Positions 1 through 5,773 of a stretch of 5,995 nucleotides of DNA are shown piece by piece. The notes under the pieces were generated by a model. It did no database searches. It had not been told where the DNA came from and saw only the letters and a program-made list of their open reading frames with translations. Every line of letters begins with the position of its first letter. Position 1 is the first letter of the stretch. This stretch comes from JANRIC01 sp033765345 (GTDB lineage: Bacteria > Bacteroidota > Bacteroidia > Cytophagales > Microscillaceae). The DNA lies in assembly GCA_033765345.1 (NCBI GenBank), contig JANRIC010000202.1:1-5995 (forward strand), in the 5' to 3' direction. The position numbers and the translations under genes are program-made.

Positions 1-287
1 AAAAAAAACTCCCCGTCACCTGACGAGAAGAAAAAAATACGAAAAAAAACTCCCCGTCACCTGACGAGAAGAAAAAAATACGAAAAAAAACTCCCCGTCA
101 CCTGACGAGAAGAAAAAAATACGAAAAAAAATTCCCCGTCACCTGACGAGAAGAAAAAAATACGAAAAAAAATTCCCCGTCACCTGACGAGAAGAAAAAA
201 ATACGAAAAAAAACTCCCCGTCACCTGACGAGAAGAAAAAAATACGAAAAAAAACTCCCCGTCACCTGACGAGAAGAAAAAAATACG
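1..287. repeat. Seven-copy 41-bp tandem repeat array with palindromic core
   Basis: Seven head-to-tail units of exactly 41 bp start at 1, 42, 83, 124, 165, 206 and 247. Each unit has an A8 tract, a short C-rich stretch, the perfect inverted repeat CGTCACCTGACG (14-25 in unit 1), AGAAG, an A7 tract and TACG. The only variation seen is at unit position 9: C in units 1-3 and 6-7, T in units 4-5. Read on the minus strand, each unit is a short GC hairpin followed by GGGAG and eight T, which resembles an intrinsic terminator. The array may continue left of the window. Near-identity between copies suggests recent expansion or ongoing homogenisation. No spacers differ between units, so this is not a CRISPR array. 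The function is unknown; multiple terminators, a protein-binding array, or a neutral VNTR are all possible. Confidence 0.97.
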
Positions 288-310
288 AAAAAAAACTTGC
301 CGTCCTGCCA
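288..310. repeat. Decayed eighth copy of the 41-bp repeat
   Basis: The A8-CT start of the unit is intact at 288-297. The sequence then runs TTGCCGTCCTGCCAC, which aligns imperfectly with the unit's CCCGTCACCTGACG. The palindrome is destroyed and the second A-tract is missing. This looks like the worn edge of the array, as is common at the ends of tandem repeats. The exact right end is uncertain. Confidence 0.55.
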
Positions 311-384
311 CTAATCTGAGTCGTCTCGCTCAGACCAAATACGCTTGATTAACAAGAAGTTCAGAAGAAACTAAAAGCCCACCC

Positions 385-457
385 ACCTGGCGCAAGGATG
401 GGAACTAAATAAAAAAAATAACCTGGTGCAAGGTTAATCGAAGCGATCCTTGTGCCA
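385..457 (+). repeat. Direct and inverted copies of an ACCTGGYGCAAGG motif
   Basis: The direct copies at 385-399 and 421-435 differ at two positions and are spaced 36 bp apart. The stretch at 446-457 (ATCCTTGTGCCA) is complementary to 388-399 (TGGCGCAAGGAT) over 12 bp, with one G·U wobble in RNA. It can also pair with the second copy (424-433) using two wobbles. Pairing of 388-399 with 446-457 excludes the local hairpin at 382-402, so two alternative folds exist on paper. Whether it is transcribed is not known. Confidence 0.6.
411..436 (-). terminator. Possible minus-strand intrinsic terminator
   Basis: On the minus strand, the 6-bp stem TAACCT/AGGTTA with a 6-nt loop is followed directly by eight T (complement of the A-run 411-418). 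This is the form of a Rho-independent terminator for leftward transcription. The stem is short and AT-rich, and no leftward gene ends here, so it may be fortuitous or may end an antisense or small RNA. Confidence 0.3.
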
Positions 458-620
458 AGCATTTAGAAAGCGTCCGCTTGCTGCCGAAGGCAAAGGTCGT
501 AGGCTGCTCAAGAAGCTAACAAACAAATACTGTTACGCTTATGCTTGTTATTGAAAAAAGTTTTTCCAAAGTTTTCACTTTTTTTTGCTTCTTTGATCAT
601 ATTGCATCAAATTGAACGCT

Positions 621-1295
621 ATGATCGACTGGTTTCCGCTTTTACTGACCTTCCAATTGGCTTTGATTACAACAGTGTTGTTATTTGTGATTTCCTTGCC
701 CCTGGCCTATTGGTTGGCATATACCCGTGTGAGGCTCAAACCCGTGATCGAGACACTGGTGAGTATGCCTCTGGTGCTTCCGCCAACAGTGCTGGGTTTT
801 TATCTGCTGGTAGCTTTTAGTCCTCGTGGGTTTTTAGGAGGGTTTCTGGAGAATTACCTGGGTATTCGGCTGCTTTTTTCCTTTGAGGGTTTGGTATTTG
901 CTTCTGTGATATATAGCTTGCCGTTTATGGTACATCCTCTGCAATCGGGTTTTCAGCGTTTGCCGGATTCACTCTGGCAGGCATCTTATACCCTGGGCAA
1001 ATCTCCCTGGACGACACTCCGAAAAGTACTTTTGCCCAATATCCGCCCCCAAATACTTACCGGATTGGTGCTTACCTTTGCTCATACCATTGGCGAGTTT
1101 GGTGTAGTACTGATGATCGGCGGCAATATCCCCGATCAGACCAAGGTTGCTTCCATAGCCATATATGATGAGGTGGAAAGCCTGAACTATGCCCTGGCGC
1201 ATACCTATTCGCTGATTTTGTTTTTACTTTCTTTTGTGATACTTCTCAGTGTATATTTGATTAATGGCGGATACCTGAAAGTCTTTAACCGATGA
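621..1295 (+). CDS. modB: Molybdate ABC transporter permease ModB
   Basis: This is the inner-membrane channel subunit of a type I ABC importer for molybdate (possibly also tungstate). It would work as a dimer with the ModC ATPase and a periplasmic ModA. The 224-residue product is the usual ModB length. It is very hydrophobic, with about five membrane segments (near residues 7-33, 47-68, 89-102, 149-166 and 196-215). The cytoplasmic EAA-type coupling loop is at about 119-139, with the conserved Gly and the LP end. The segment after it (TIGEFG, then MIGGNIP and SIAIYD) is characteristic of ModB. I chose ATG at 621; an in-frame TTG at 612 is possible but adds only three residues, and neither has a Shine-Dalgarno. 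The stop overlaps the modC start as ATGA. No modA is present in the window; it may lie beyond the left edge. Confidence 0.95.
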   Translation: MIDWFPLLLTFQLALITTVLLFVISLPLAYWLAYTRVRLKPVIETLVSMPLVLPPTVLGFYLLVAFSPRGFLGGFLENYLGIRLLFSFEGLVFASVIYSLPFMVHPLQSGFQRLPDSLWQASYTLGKSPWTTLRKVLLPNIRPQILTGLVLTFAHTIGEFGVVLMIGGNIPDQTKVASIAIYDEVESLNYALAHTYSLILFLLSFVILLSVYLINGGYLKVFNR

Positions 1296-2167
1296 TACAA
1301 ATTAACGTCCAAAAAACCCTGAACTCTTCCGAAGGAAAAATGGATTTGCAGATCAACCTTTCCCTGGCTTCCGGGGCATTTATGGCTTTTTATGGAGCTT
1401 CGGGTGCCGGTAAAACTTCTTTACTCAGCATGTTGGCAGGACTGCTTGCCCCAGATAAGGGTATGATTGAGGTAAATGGCCAGGTCTGGCTTGATACCCA
1501 CAAAAAAATCAATCTTCGGGTGCAGGATCGTAAAATTGCTTACGTTTTCCAGGATTATGCCCTTTTTCCGAATATGACCGTGCAGCAAAATCTACAATAT
1601 GCTCTAGGTAAAAAGCAGGACAAAGCCATCATCGCCGAACTCATCGAGATGACCGAACTGGGAGACTTACAGCATCAAAAACCTGGCGCATTGTCTGGCG
1701 GGCAAAAACAAAGAGTAGCACTCGCACGGGCATTGGTACGCAAACCGGATTTACTTTTGCTGGATGAACCTTTATCTGCGCTTGATACAGCGATGCGCTT
1801 TAAGCTACAGGACTATATCCGAGAAATGCATCTTCGGTTTGGATTGACCACTATTTTGGTGAGCCATGAAATCAGCGAAATATTCAGACTTGCAGATCAA
1901 GTTTGTATCGTGGAGCAGGGTAAAATCCTCAGACAAGGCAGTCCTTTGGAAGTGTTTTCGGAGAGGCAGGTCAGTGGTAAATTTCAGTTTGTCGGCGAAG
2001 TATTACATCTTCAGCCTGAGGACGTGATCTGTGTAGTATCTGTATTGATAGGTAGTCATTTGGTCAAAGTTGTTGCCGACCCTCAAGAAGCACAGGCACT
2101 ACAACCTGGTGACAAAGTATTGCTTGCATCCAAGGCCTTTAATCCGATGATTCAGAAGATTGAATGA
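1292..2167 (+). CDS. modC: Molybdate ABC transporter ATPase ModC
   Basis: This is the ATP-hydrolysing subunit that drives molybdate import through ModB at the cytoplasmic face. In the 291 residues, Walker A is GASGAGKT at 35-42, the Q-loop Gln is at about 87 in VFQDYALFP, and the signature LSGGQKQR is at 134-141. Walker B is LLLLDEP at 154-160, the D-loop is SALD, and the switch His is at about 192 in SHE. All catalytic elements are intact. The last 60 or so residues (from FVGEVLHL) resemble a single molybdate-binding TOBE/Mop-like domain. The protein is shorter than Escherichia coli ModC (about 350), suggesting a reduced C-terminal domain. The start codon shares bases with the modB stop (ATGA), so translation is probably coupled; no Shine-Dalgarno is seen. 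Specificity for molybdate is inferred from ModB and the C-terminal domain; tungstate cannot be excluded. Confidence 0.94.
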   Translation: MIQINVQKTLNSSEGKMDLQINLSLASGAFMAFYGASGAGKTSLLSMLAGLLAPDKGMIEVNGQVWLDTHKKINLRVQDRKIAYVFQDYALFPNMTVQQNLQYALGKKQDKAIIAELIEMTELGDLQHQKPGALSGGQKQRVALARALVRKPDLLLLDEPLSALDTAMRFKLQDYIREMHLRFGLTTILVSHEISEIFRLADQVCIVEQGKILRQGSPLEVFSERQVSGKFQFVGEVLHLQPEDVICVVSVLIGSHLVKVVADPQEAQALQPGDKVLLASKAFNPMIQKIE

Positions 2168-2224
2168 GAGAAATAACCCATTGTACACGCCAACTCTGGT
2201 ATATCTAGCTCCCTTTCAAATGAA

Positions 2225-2250
2225 CAAGGTCACCTAATCAAGTGACCTTG
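2225..2250. terminator. Hairpin between convergent modC and thiolase genes
   Basis: A perfect 9-bp inverted repeat, CAAGGTCAC (2225-2233) and GTGACCTTG (2242-2250), has an 8-nt loop. It lies 57 bp after the modC stop and 34 bp beyond the thiolase stop. T-rich sequence follows on both strands (CTAATATTTT rightward, TTCATTT leftward), though neither run is an ideal U-tract. A shared bidirectional terminator is the natural reading. Confidence 0.75.
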
Positions 2251-2284
2251 CTAATATTTTCTAGTAAAACTTAATCAAAAATCC

Positions 2285-3463
2285 TTAGACCTTCTCTACA
2301 ATCATAGCAGAAGCACCGCCACCACCATTACAGATCGCAGCCAATCCAAGTTCTTTGCCGTGTTTGTCCAGTGCATTCAAGAGAGTAGTGACGATTCTGG
2401 CTCCAGAACAACCTAGTGGGTGACCTAGAGACACTGCCCCTCCGTGTACGTTTACTCGAGCAGGGTCTATGCCCAATTCGGTGTAAAATGCCATTGTAAC
2501 GGCTGAAAATGCCTCATTGACCTCGAACAAATCAATATCATCTTGTTTGATACCAGCCAGAGCCAGGGCTTTGGGAGCGGCTTTGGTAGGCGCAGTAGTA
2601 AACCAGAACGGCTCGTGAGCTGCATCAGCAAAGCTGACAATTTTGGCGATTGGTTTTACACCTAAGGCATCGGCTTTTTCCTTGCTCATGAGTACCAGAG
2701 CAGAAGCACCGTCATTGAGGGTAGAAGCATTGGCGGCGGTTACTGTTCCGTTTTTCTGAAAAGCAGGACTCAGCGTAGGGATTTTCTCAAAGATTACTTT
2801 TGCGGGTTCTTCATCTTTTGCCATCAAAATAGGGTCGCCTTTTCGCTGTGGGATAGCAACTGGTACGATTTCGCTTGTAAAAGTACCGTCTTCGTTGGCC
2901 TTTTGGCTTTTTTTATACGAATTAATCGCAAATTCATCCTGCATTTCGCGAGTAAAACTATATTTTTCGGCAGTAGCATCTGCTGACATACCCATAGCTG
3001 TATGGTCGTAGGCATCGGTAAGACCATCAAAAGCCAGACCGTCAATCATTTTGGTATCTCCATATTTGAAGCCGAAGCGGGATTTGCTTAGGTAGTGGGG
3101 TACATTGGTCATACTCTCCATACCACCAGCTACGATCACATCCTGATGCCCCAACATAATAGATTGAGCTGCAAACATAATGGCTTTCATACCCGAGGCG
3201 CATACTTTATTCACGGTAGTGCAAGGTACGGTATTGCTTAATCCGGCAAAAATAGCTGCCTGACGGGCGGGTGCCTGCCCCAAACCGGCCGACATCACAT
3301 TGCCCATAAATACCTCCTGCACCTCAGAGGCATCAACACCTGCCTTTTCAAGAGCACCTTTGATGGCAAAAGCACCCAATTGCGTAGCGGTGAAATCGGA
3401 AAGAGAGCCCAAAAAACTGCCGATAGGAGTACGTACGGCGGATATTACATATACTTCTTTCAT
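2285..3463 (-). CDS. Acetyl-CoA C-acetyltransferase / thiolase II
   Basis: This cytoplasmic thiolase condenses two acetyl-CoA to acetoacetyl-CoA, or in reverse cleaves 3-ketoacyl-CoA, and serves fatty-acid, ketone-body or mevalonate-type metabolism. The 392-residue length is standard for the family. The nucleophilic Cys is at 88 in NKVCASGMKA, AGGMESM is at 112-118, and NEAF is at 316-319. The active-site His is at 348 in GGAVSLGHPLGCSGAR, and the second catalytic Cys is at 378 in CNGGGGA, so both half-domains are complete. The start ATG precedes the conserved opening EVYVISAVRTPIG. The gene is transcribed leftward and is convergent with modC. It lies 120 bp downstream of batC on the same strand, probably as its own unit. 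Length and motifs fit an acetoacetyl-CoA thiolase (AtoB/PhaA/ThlA type), but chain-length preference cannot be read with certainty, so no symbol is given. Confidence 0.95.
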   Translation of the reverse strand: MKEVYVISAVRTPIGSFLGSLSDFTATQLGAFAIKGALEKAGVDASEVQEVFMGNVMSAGLGQAPARQAAIFAGLSNTVPCTTVNKVCASGMKAIMFAAQSIMLGHQDVIVAGGMESMTNVPHYLSKSRFGFKYGDTKMIDGLAFDGLTDAYDHTAMGMSADATAEKYSFTREMQDEFAINSYKKSQKANEDGTFTSEIVPVAIPQRKGDPILMAKDEEPAKVIFEKIPTLSPAFQKNGTVTAANASTLNDGASALVLMSKEKADALGVKPIAKIVSFADAAHEPFWFTTAPTKAAPKALALAGIKQDDIDLFEVNEAFSAVTMAFYTELGIDPARVNVHGGAVSLGHPLGCSGARIVTTLLNALDKHGKELGLAAICNGGGGASAMIVEKV

Positions 3464-3500
3464 TGTAAAGTCTTTGTTTTTGGTGAATATAAATTTGAGT

Positions 3501-3531
3501 TAAATCTAAGGAAAAAGCAGTGATAAAAAAA
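3501..3531 (-). promoter_or_regulatory. Weak candidate promoter for the thiolase gene
   Basis: On the minus strand TAGATTTA (3508-3501) resembles the Bacteroidota -7 element TAnnTTTG, with the final G missing. A TTTT at 3531-3528 lies 19 bp upstream, where the -33 element would be. This would give a leader of roughly 30 nt before the ATG. The match is weak in this AT-rich gap. Confidence 0.25.
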
Positions 3532-3553
3532 AGAATATCCCGATGGATTTGCT

Positions 3554-3585
3554 AAATAGGTATAGTTTTGATAAAAAACCTATTT
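3554..3585. other. Inverted repeat overlapping the batC stop
   Basis: AAATAGGT (3554-3561) and ACCTATTT (3578-3585) form an 8-bp inverted repeat with a 16-nt loop. The right arm covers part of the batC stop codon. On the minus strand the T-run falls inside the loop and not after the stem, so this is not a classic terminator. It may still mark the 3' end of the bat transcript. Confidence 0.35.
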
Positions 3586-4366
3586 ACCAGCCTGAACGAT
3601 TCCCTTTTTTTGAGGATGTATTTTTCTCTGTTCTTTTTAATTGCTGAATATATTGAATCTCCTGGTTTTTAAGAGCCTCAAGAATGGCCTCAGCTTTTTC
3701 TTTGTTGAGCTTGATTTCCTCAAGTTTGCGAGGCTGAAGGCTTTTATTATTACCAATTACGTCTTTTTTATTCCCTGACAAGGCTTGTTCCTCGGTGTTT
3801 TGTTGAGTAGCATCCGGGCTATTAGATTCTTTATTTTGTTTCTCCTTAAGTTTTTGTTGATTTAAGACCTTTGTCAGGTTTTGAGAAGTATTATTTCCGA
3901 GATTATTTTGTGGCTGAGGGCTGAGTTCTTTTTTTTGAGGCGAAAGATTTTTAAGTTTTTTCTTTAACAATTCGTAATTATACCGGGCTTTAGAGTTAAA
4001 GGGGTTGTTAAGAATGGCTTCCTTAAATAAGGAAAGAGCTTCTTCGAGGTTATTGTTTTCATACTCAATGCAGGCAAGTTGATTGAGAGCAATAGATTTG
4101 GTATCAGGCACCCCTTTTTTAATCGCTTGCAGATAGTAATAAGTAGATTGATCCTGCTTGTTGGTATGGAAATAAGCGTGTGCCAGATTAAGTAGAATGT
4201 GTTCATCTTCTATCTGGTAGCTATTAATCAGGTGATTATATTTGAGGATAGACATAAAATAATCCTTTTTATAAAAAGCTATCTGGGCTTCCTCCTGAAG
4301 TAGATTGATATTACGCACATAATAAAAAGGGTTTATCAACAATAAGAGTACAAAAAAGTATTTCAT
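3584..4366 (-). CDS. batC: BatC-like TPR protein of the Bat (aerotolerance) locus
   Basis: This 260-residue protein starts with a hydrophobic segment (residues about 2-17, after MK) that looks like a signal peptide or membrane anchor, so its body is probably periplasmic. Residues about 24-125 form TPR-like helical repeats; the clearest is at 92-122 (ALNQLACIEYENNNLEEALSLFKEAILNNP region). The stretch 140-215 is low-complexity, rich in Gln, Asn, Lys and Ser. The tail has a charged helix at about 215-246 and ends in RSGW, which resembles the conserved basic, Trp-ending C-terminus I associate with BatC. The ATG overlaps the batB stop as ATGA, so the two are translationally coupled. BatC is thought to act with BatA/BatB and to support oxidative or envelope stress tolerance; the molecular role is not settled. 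batD is not downstream here, as the next gene is a thiolase. Confidence 0.85.
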   Translation of the reverse strand: MKYFFVLLLLINPFYYVRNINLLQEEAQIAFYKKDYFMSILKYNHLINSYQIEDEHILLNLAHAYFHTNKQDQSTYYYLQAIKKGVPDTKSIALNQLACIEYENNNLEEALSLFKEAILNNPFNSKARYNYELLKKKLKNLSPQKKELSPQPQNNLGNNTSQNLTKVLNQQKLKEKQNKESNSPDATQQNTEEQALSGNKKDVIGNNKSLQPRKLEEIKLNKEKAEAILEALKNQEIQYIQQLKRTEKNTSSKKGNRSGW

Positions 4367-5340
4367 AATTTTAAGACCTTTACAATGACTACAAAATCCA
4401 GAAAAATAAGTGCCAAAGCAATCCAGAGAAAATATTCATATTTATTGTAAGATACATCTAAAGTACGAATATCTCTGCGTTCTCCTTTAATTTCCTGGAT
4501 GGTTTTGATAAGTTGCGACATATCATTTTTTACCTTACTAATTTCAAAAAATTGCCCTCCGGTTTGTTCTGAAAGTGATTCCAAGTTTTTATAGTTTAAT
4601 CTAGAGACCACGGGTTTCCCTTTTTCATCCAAAATATATCCTTGATAGGCATGAGGGATATTTCCCCCTTGGGCTGTACCTATTCCGAGCGTAAAAACAC
4701 GAACTCCATTGTTTTGATATTCTTCCAAGATAGATTGAGCTTCTTCGCCAAAATCTTCGCCATCACTTGCCAAGATCAAAATTCGGGATTTGACCTGAGT
4801 TAGGCTATTTTGGGTATCTTTCAGACGATCAATAGCCATTTTTAGGGGCGGGTAAAAATCCGTACCCTGATGGGAGACCAATCCGGTATGAATATTTTGG
4901 AGAAACAAATCCAAAGCGGCTTTGTCATACGTCAGAGGGCAATGCATATAAGCGTCTTCAGCAAAAATAATCAGTCCGATGCGATCAGCAAATAGAATTT
5001 TGATCAGGTTTTGCAGCTCAAATTTCAGCTTCTCAATCCTGGAAGGAGGCACATCCTGCGTATCCATAGATTTGGAAAGATCAATGGCTATAAAAATATC
5101 TTTGCCAATCGCTTCAATATACTTTTTACCATACCCGAAAGAGGGACCCATCAAAGCAATCATCAGAGAAGAAAAATAGAGAATGCGAATGGGAAGTTTG
5201 ATAAAAACCCAACGACGTTGGTATCCCAGCCTTTGAGCCAAATCCAGTATTCTGATGATATACAAGAGATAAGCCAAACCAAACAGGGTAAGTATGGTAT
5301 ATTTCCATCCGTCAAACTGATAATACCATTGTAAATCCAT
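4363..5340 (-). CDS. batB: BatB-like membrane protein with von Willebrand factor A domain
   Basis: The product of about 325 residues is an inner-membrane protein with a VWA domain facing one side of the membrane. Two membrane segments lie at the N-terminus (about 13-30 and 48-65) and one at the C-terminus (about 301-322). The VWA domain sits between them. Its metal-ion adhesion site is complete: DLSKS (Asp87, Ser89, Ser91), Thr160 in QGTD, and Asp193 in LASDGED. This layout is that of BatA/BatB; the downstream TPR partner favours BatB. I chose ATG at 5340. An in-frame ATG at 5352 is possible, while the longer TTG at 5394 would lie inside the apparent promoter and is unlikely. Bat proteins were named for aerotolerance in Bacteroides and usually occur with a MoxR ATPase, a DUF58 protein, BatA and BatD; none of these is adjacent here. 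Confidence 0.87.
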   Translation of the reverse strand: MDLQWYYQFDGWKYTILTLFGLAYLLYIIRILDLAQRLGYQRRWVFIKLPIRILYFSSLMIALMGPSFGYGKKYIEAIGKDIFIAIDLSKSMDTQDVPPSRIEKLKFELQNLIKILFADRIGLIIFAEDAYMHCPLTYDKAALDLFLQNIHTGLVSHQGTDFYPPLKMAIDRLKDTQNSLTQVKSRILILASDGEDFGEEAQSILEEYQNNGVRVFTLGIGTAQGGNIPHAYQGYILDEKGKPVVSRLNYKNLESLSEQTGGQFFEISKVKNDMSQLIKTIQEIKGERRDIRTLDVSYNKYEYFLWIALALIFLDFVVIVKVLKL

Positions 5341-5364
5341 AGATGAAGCCATTGGGTTAGTATG

Positions 5365-5395
5365 CAAATTTGCAATTTGTTGCCGATAATTCAAA
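5365..5395 (-). promoter_or_regulatory. batB: Candidate batBC promoter with palindrome
   Basis: On the minus strand TTTG (5395-5392) is followed after 19 bp by CAAATTTG (5372-5365), which matches the Bacteroidota TTTG-N19-TAnnTTTG pattern with one mismatch. Transcription would start near 5357, leaving a very short leader before ATG 5340. The -7 box lies inside a perfect 12-bp palindrome, TGCAAATTTGCA (5363-5374), which could also be an operator. This placement argues against the upstream TTG start. Confidence 0.45.
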
Positions 5396-5417
5396 ATTTA
5401 AAAAAAATGGTGTAGCG

Positions 5418-5450
5418 TTTGCATATATTTTAATTAATTTACTATCTTTG
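5418..5450 (+). promoter_or_regulatory. Bacteroidota-type promoter of the tRNA cluster
   Basis: TTTG at 5418-5421 and TATCTTTG at 5443-5450 are separated by 21 bp. The second element matches the -7 consensus TAnnTTTG exactly. The spacer is very AT-rich. Transcription would begin near 5457, about 20 bases before the mature 5' end of tRNA-Ser. The divergent batB promoter is only about 25 bp away on the other strand. Confidence 0.75.
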
Positions 5451-5476
5451 CAATCGCTTCTCACAAATAAATCTAT

Positions 5477-5564
5477 GGAGAGATGGGTGAGTGGCTGAAA
5501 CCAACAGTTTGCTAAACTGTCGTACGCCTAAAGTGTACCGAGGGTTCGAATCCCTCTCTCTCCA
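5477..5564 (+). tRNA. tRNA-Ser(GCT)
   Basis: The acceptor stem GGAGAGA (5477-5483) pairs with TCTCTCC (5557-5563). The anticodon stem ACAGT/ACTGT encloses the loop TTGCTAA, with anticodon GCT at 5511-5513, which reads AGC/AGT serine codons. The variable arm is long (GTACGC paired with GTGTAC, one G·U), as expected for a class II serine tRNA. The T-arm is GAGGG-TTCGAAT-CCCTC at 5540-5556. The 3' CCA is not encoded. Confidence 0.97.
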
Positions 5565-5572
5565 CACGGATT

Positions 5573-5647
5573 CGGGGTGTAGCGTAGCCCGGTTATCGCG
5601 CCACGTTTGGGACGTGGAGGTCGCAAGTTCGAATCTTGCCACCCCGA
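5573..5647 (+). tRNA. tRNA-Pro(TGG)
   Basis: The acceptor stem CGGGGTG (5573-5579) pairs with CACCCCG (5640-5646), including the C1-G72 pair typical of bacterial tRNA-Pro. The anticodon stem CCACG/CGTGG encloses TTTGGGA, with anticodon TGG at 5608-5610. The T-arm is GCAAG-TTCGAAT-CTTGC. It starts only 8 bases after tRNA-Ser, so the two are surely cotranscribed. CCA is not encoded. Confidence 0.97.
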
Positions 5648-5651
5648 CAAG

Positions 5652-5685
5652 ACTACAAATCTCACCAGAGAATTTGTAGTTTTTT
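5652..5685 (+). terminator. Terminator after tRNA-Pro
   Basis: A 9-bp stem, ACTACAAAT (5652-5660) and ATTTGTAGT (5672-5680), can be extended by CTC/GAG with one bulged A. A run of T at 5680-5685 follows. The stem is AT-rich but otherwise a standard intrinsic terminator. It lies between tRNA-Pro and tRNA-Arg, so it would split the cluster or reduce tRNA-Arg expression. Confidence 0.75.
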
Positions 5686-5700
5686 GTTCTTTAAAGCAAT

Positions 5701-5773
5701 GGTTCCGTAGCTCAATGGATAGAGCAACTGCCTTCTAAGCAGTAGGTTATTGGTTCGAGTCCAATCGGAATCA
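5701..5773 (+). tRNA. tRNA-Arg(TCT)
   Basis: The acceptor stem GGTTCCG (5701-5707) pairs with CGGAATC (5766-5772), with one G·U. The anticodon stem ACTGC/GCAGT encloses CTTCTAA, with anticodon TCT at 5734-5736, which reads AGA and AGG arginine codons. The T-arm is ATTGG-TTCGAGT-CCAAT at 5749-5765. CCA is not encoded. It starts 15 bases after the T-run of the preceding terminator; there is little room for its own promoter. Confidence 0.97.

Larger units (their letters stand above)
298..620 (+). other. Gene-free leader upstream of modBC with hairpins and repeated motifs
   Basis: I find no convincing coding frame here on either strand. The stretch holds several possible hairpins. TCTGAG (315-320) pairs with CTCAGA (329-334). 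A C-rich/G-rich stem joins 382-387 to 396-402. TAACCT (419-424) pairs with AGGTTA (431-436), and AAGCG (468-472) pairs with CGCTT (475-479). A 15-mer at 385-399 recurs at 421-435 with two differences, and an inverted copy of its core lies at 446-457. The last 80 bases before modB are T-rich, with no clear Shine-Dalgarno or consensus promoter. It could be an untranslated leader of modBC, a small RNA locus or decayed sequence. I could not match it to a known riboswitch, including the Moco and cobalamin elements. Confidence 0.5.

Noticed and set aside
1..287. CRISPR array
   Set aside because: The units are immediately contiguous and identical, with no unique spacers between repeats, and no cas genes are present.
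298..540. Known riboswitch (Moco, cobalamin, TPP or c-di-GMP) upstream of modBC
   Set aside because: Short fragments such as GGTGCAAGG are suggestive, but the conserved cores of these classes could not be lined up in order. I record structure only.
545..820. 91-residue plus-strand ORF whose first residues look like a signal peptide
   Set aside because: It starts at a TTG and overlaps modB out of frame for most of its length. The later part has no family resemblance, and modB explains the sequence.
2824..3045. Small ORFs within the thiolase gene on either strand
   Set aside because: They are out of frame with or opposite to an intact thiolase holding all catalytic motifs.
5011..5334. 107-residue plus-strand ORF opposite batB
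   Set aside because: It lies wholly antisense to the VWA gene, which has a complete metal site and membrane segments. It is a shadow frame.
5442..5642. 66-residue minus-strand ORF reading MARFELATSTSQTWRD
   Set aside because: It is the antisense translation of the tRNA-Ser and tRNA-Pro genes. Such tRNA-derived peptides are a familiar annotation artefact.
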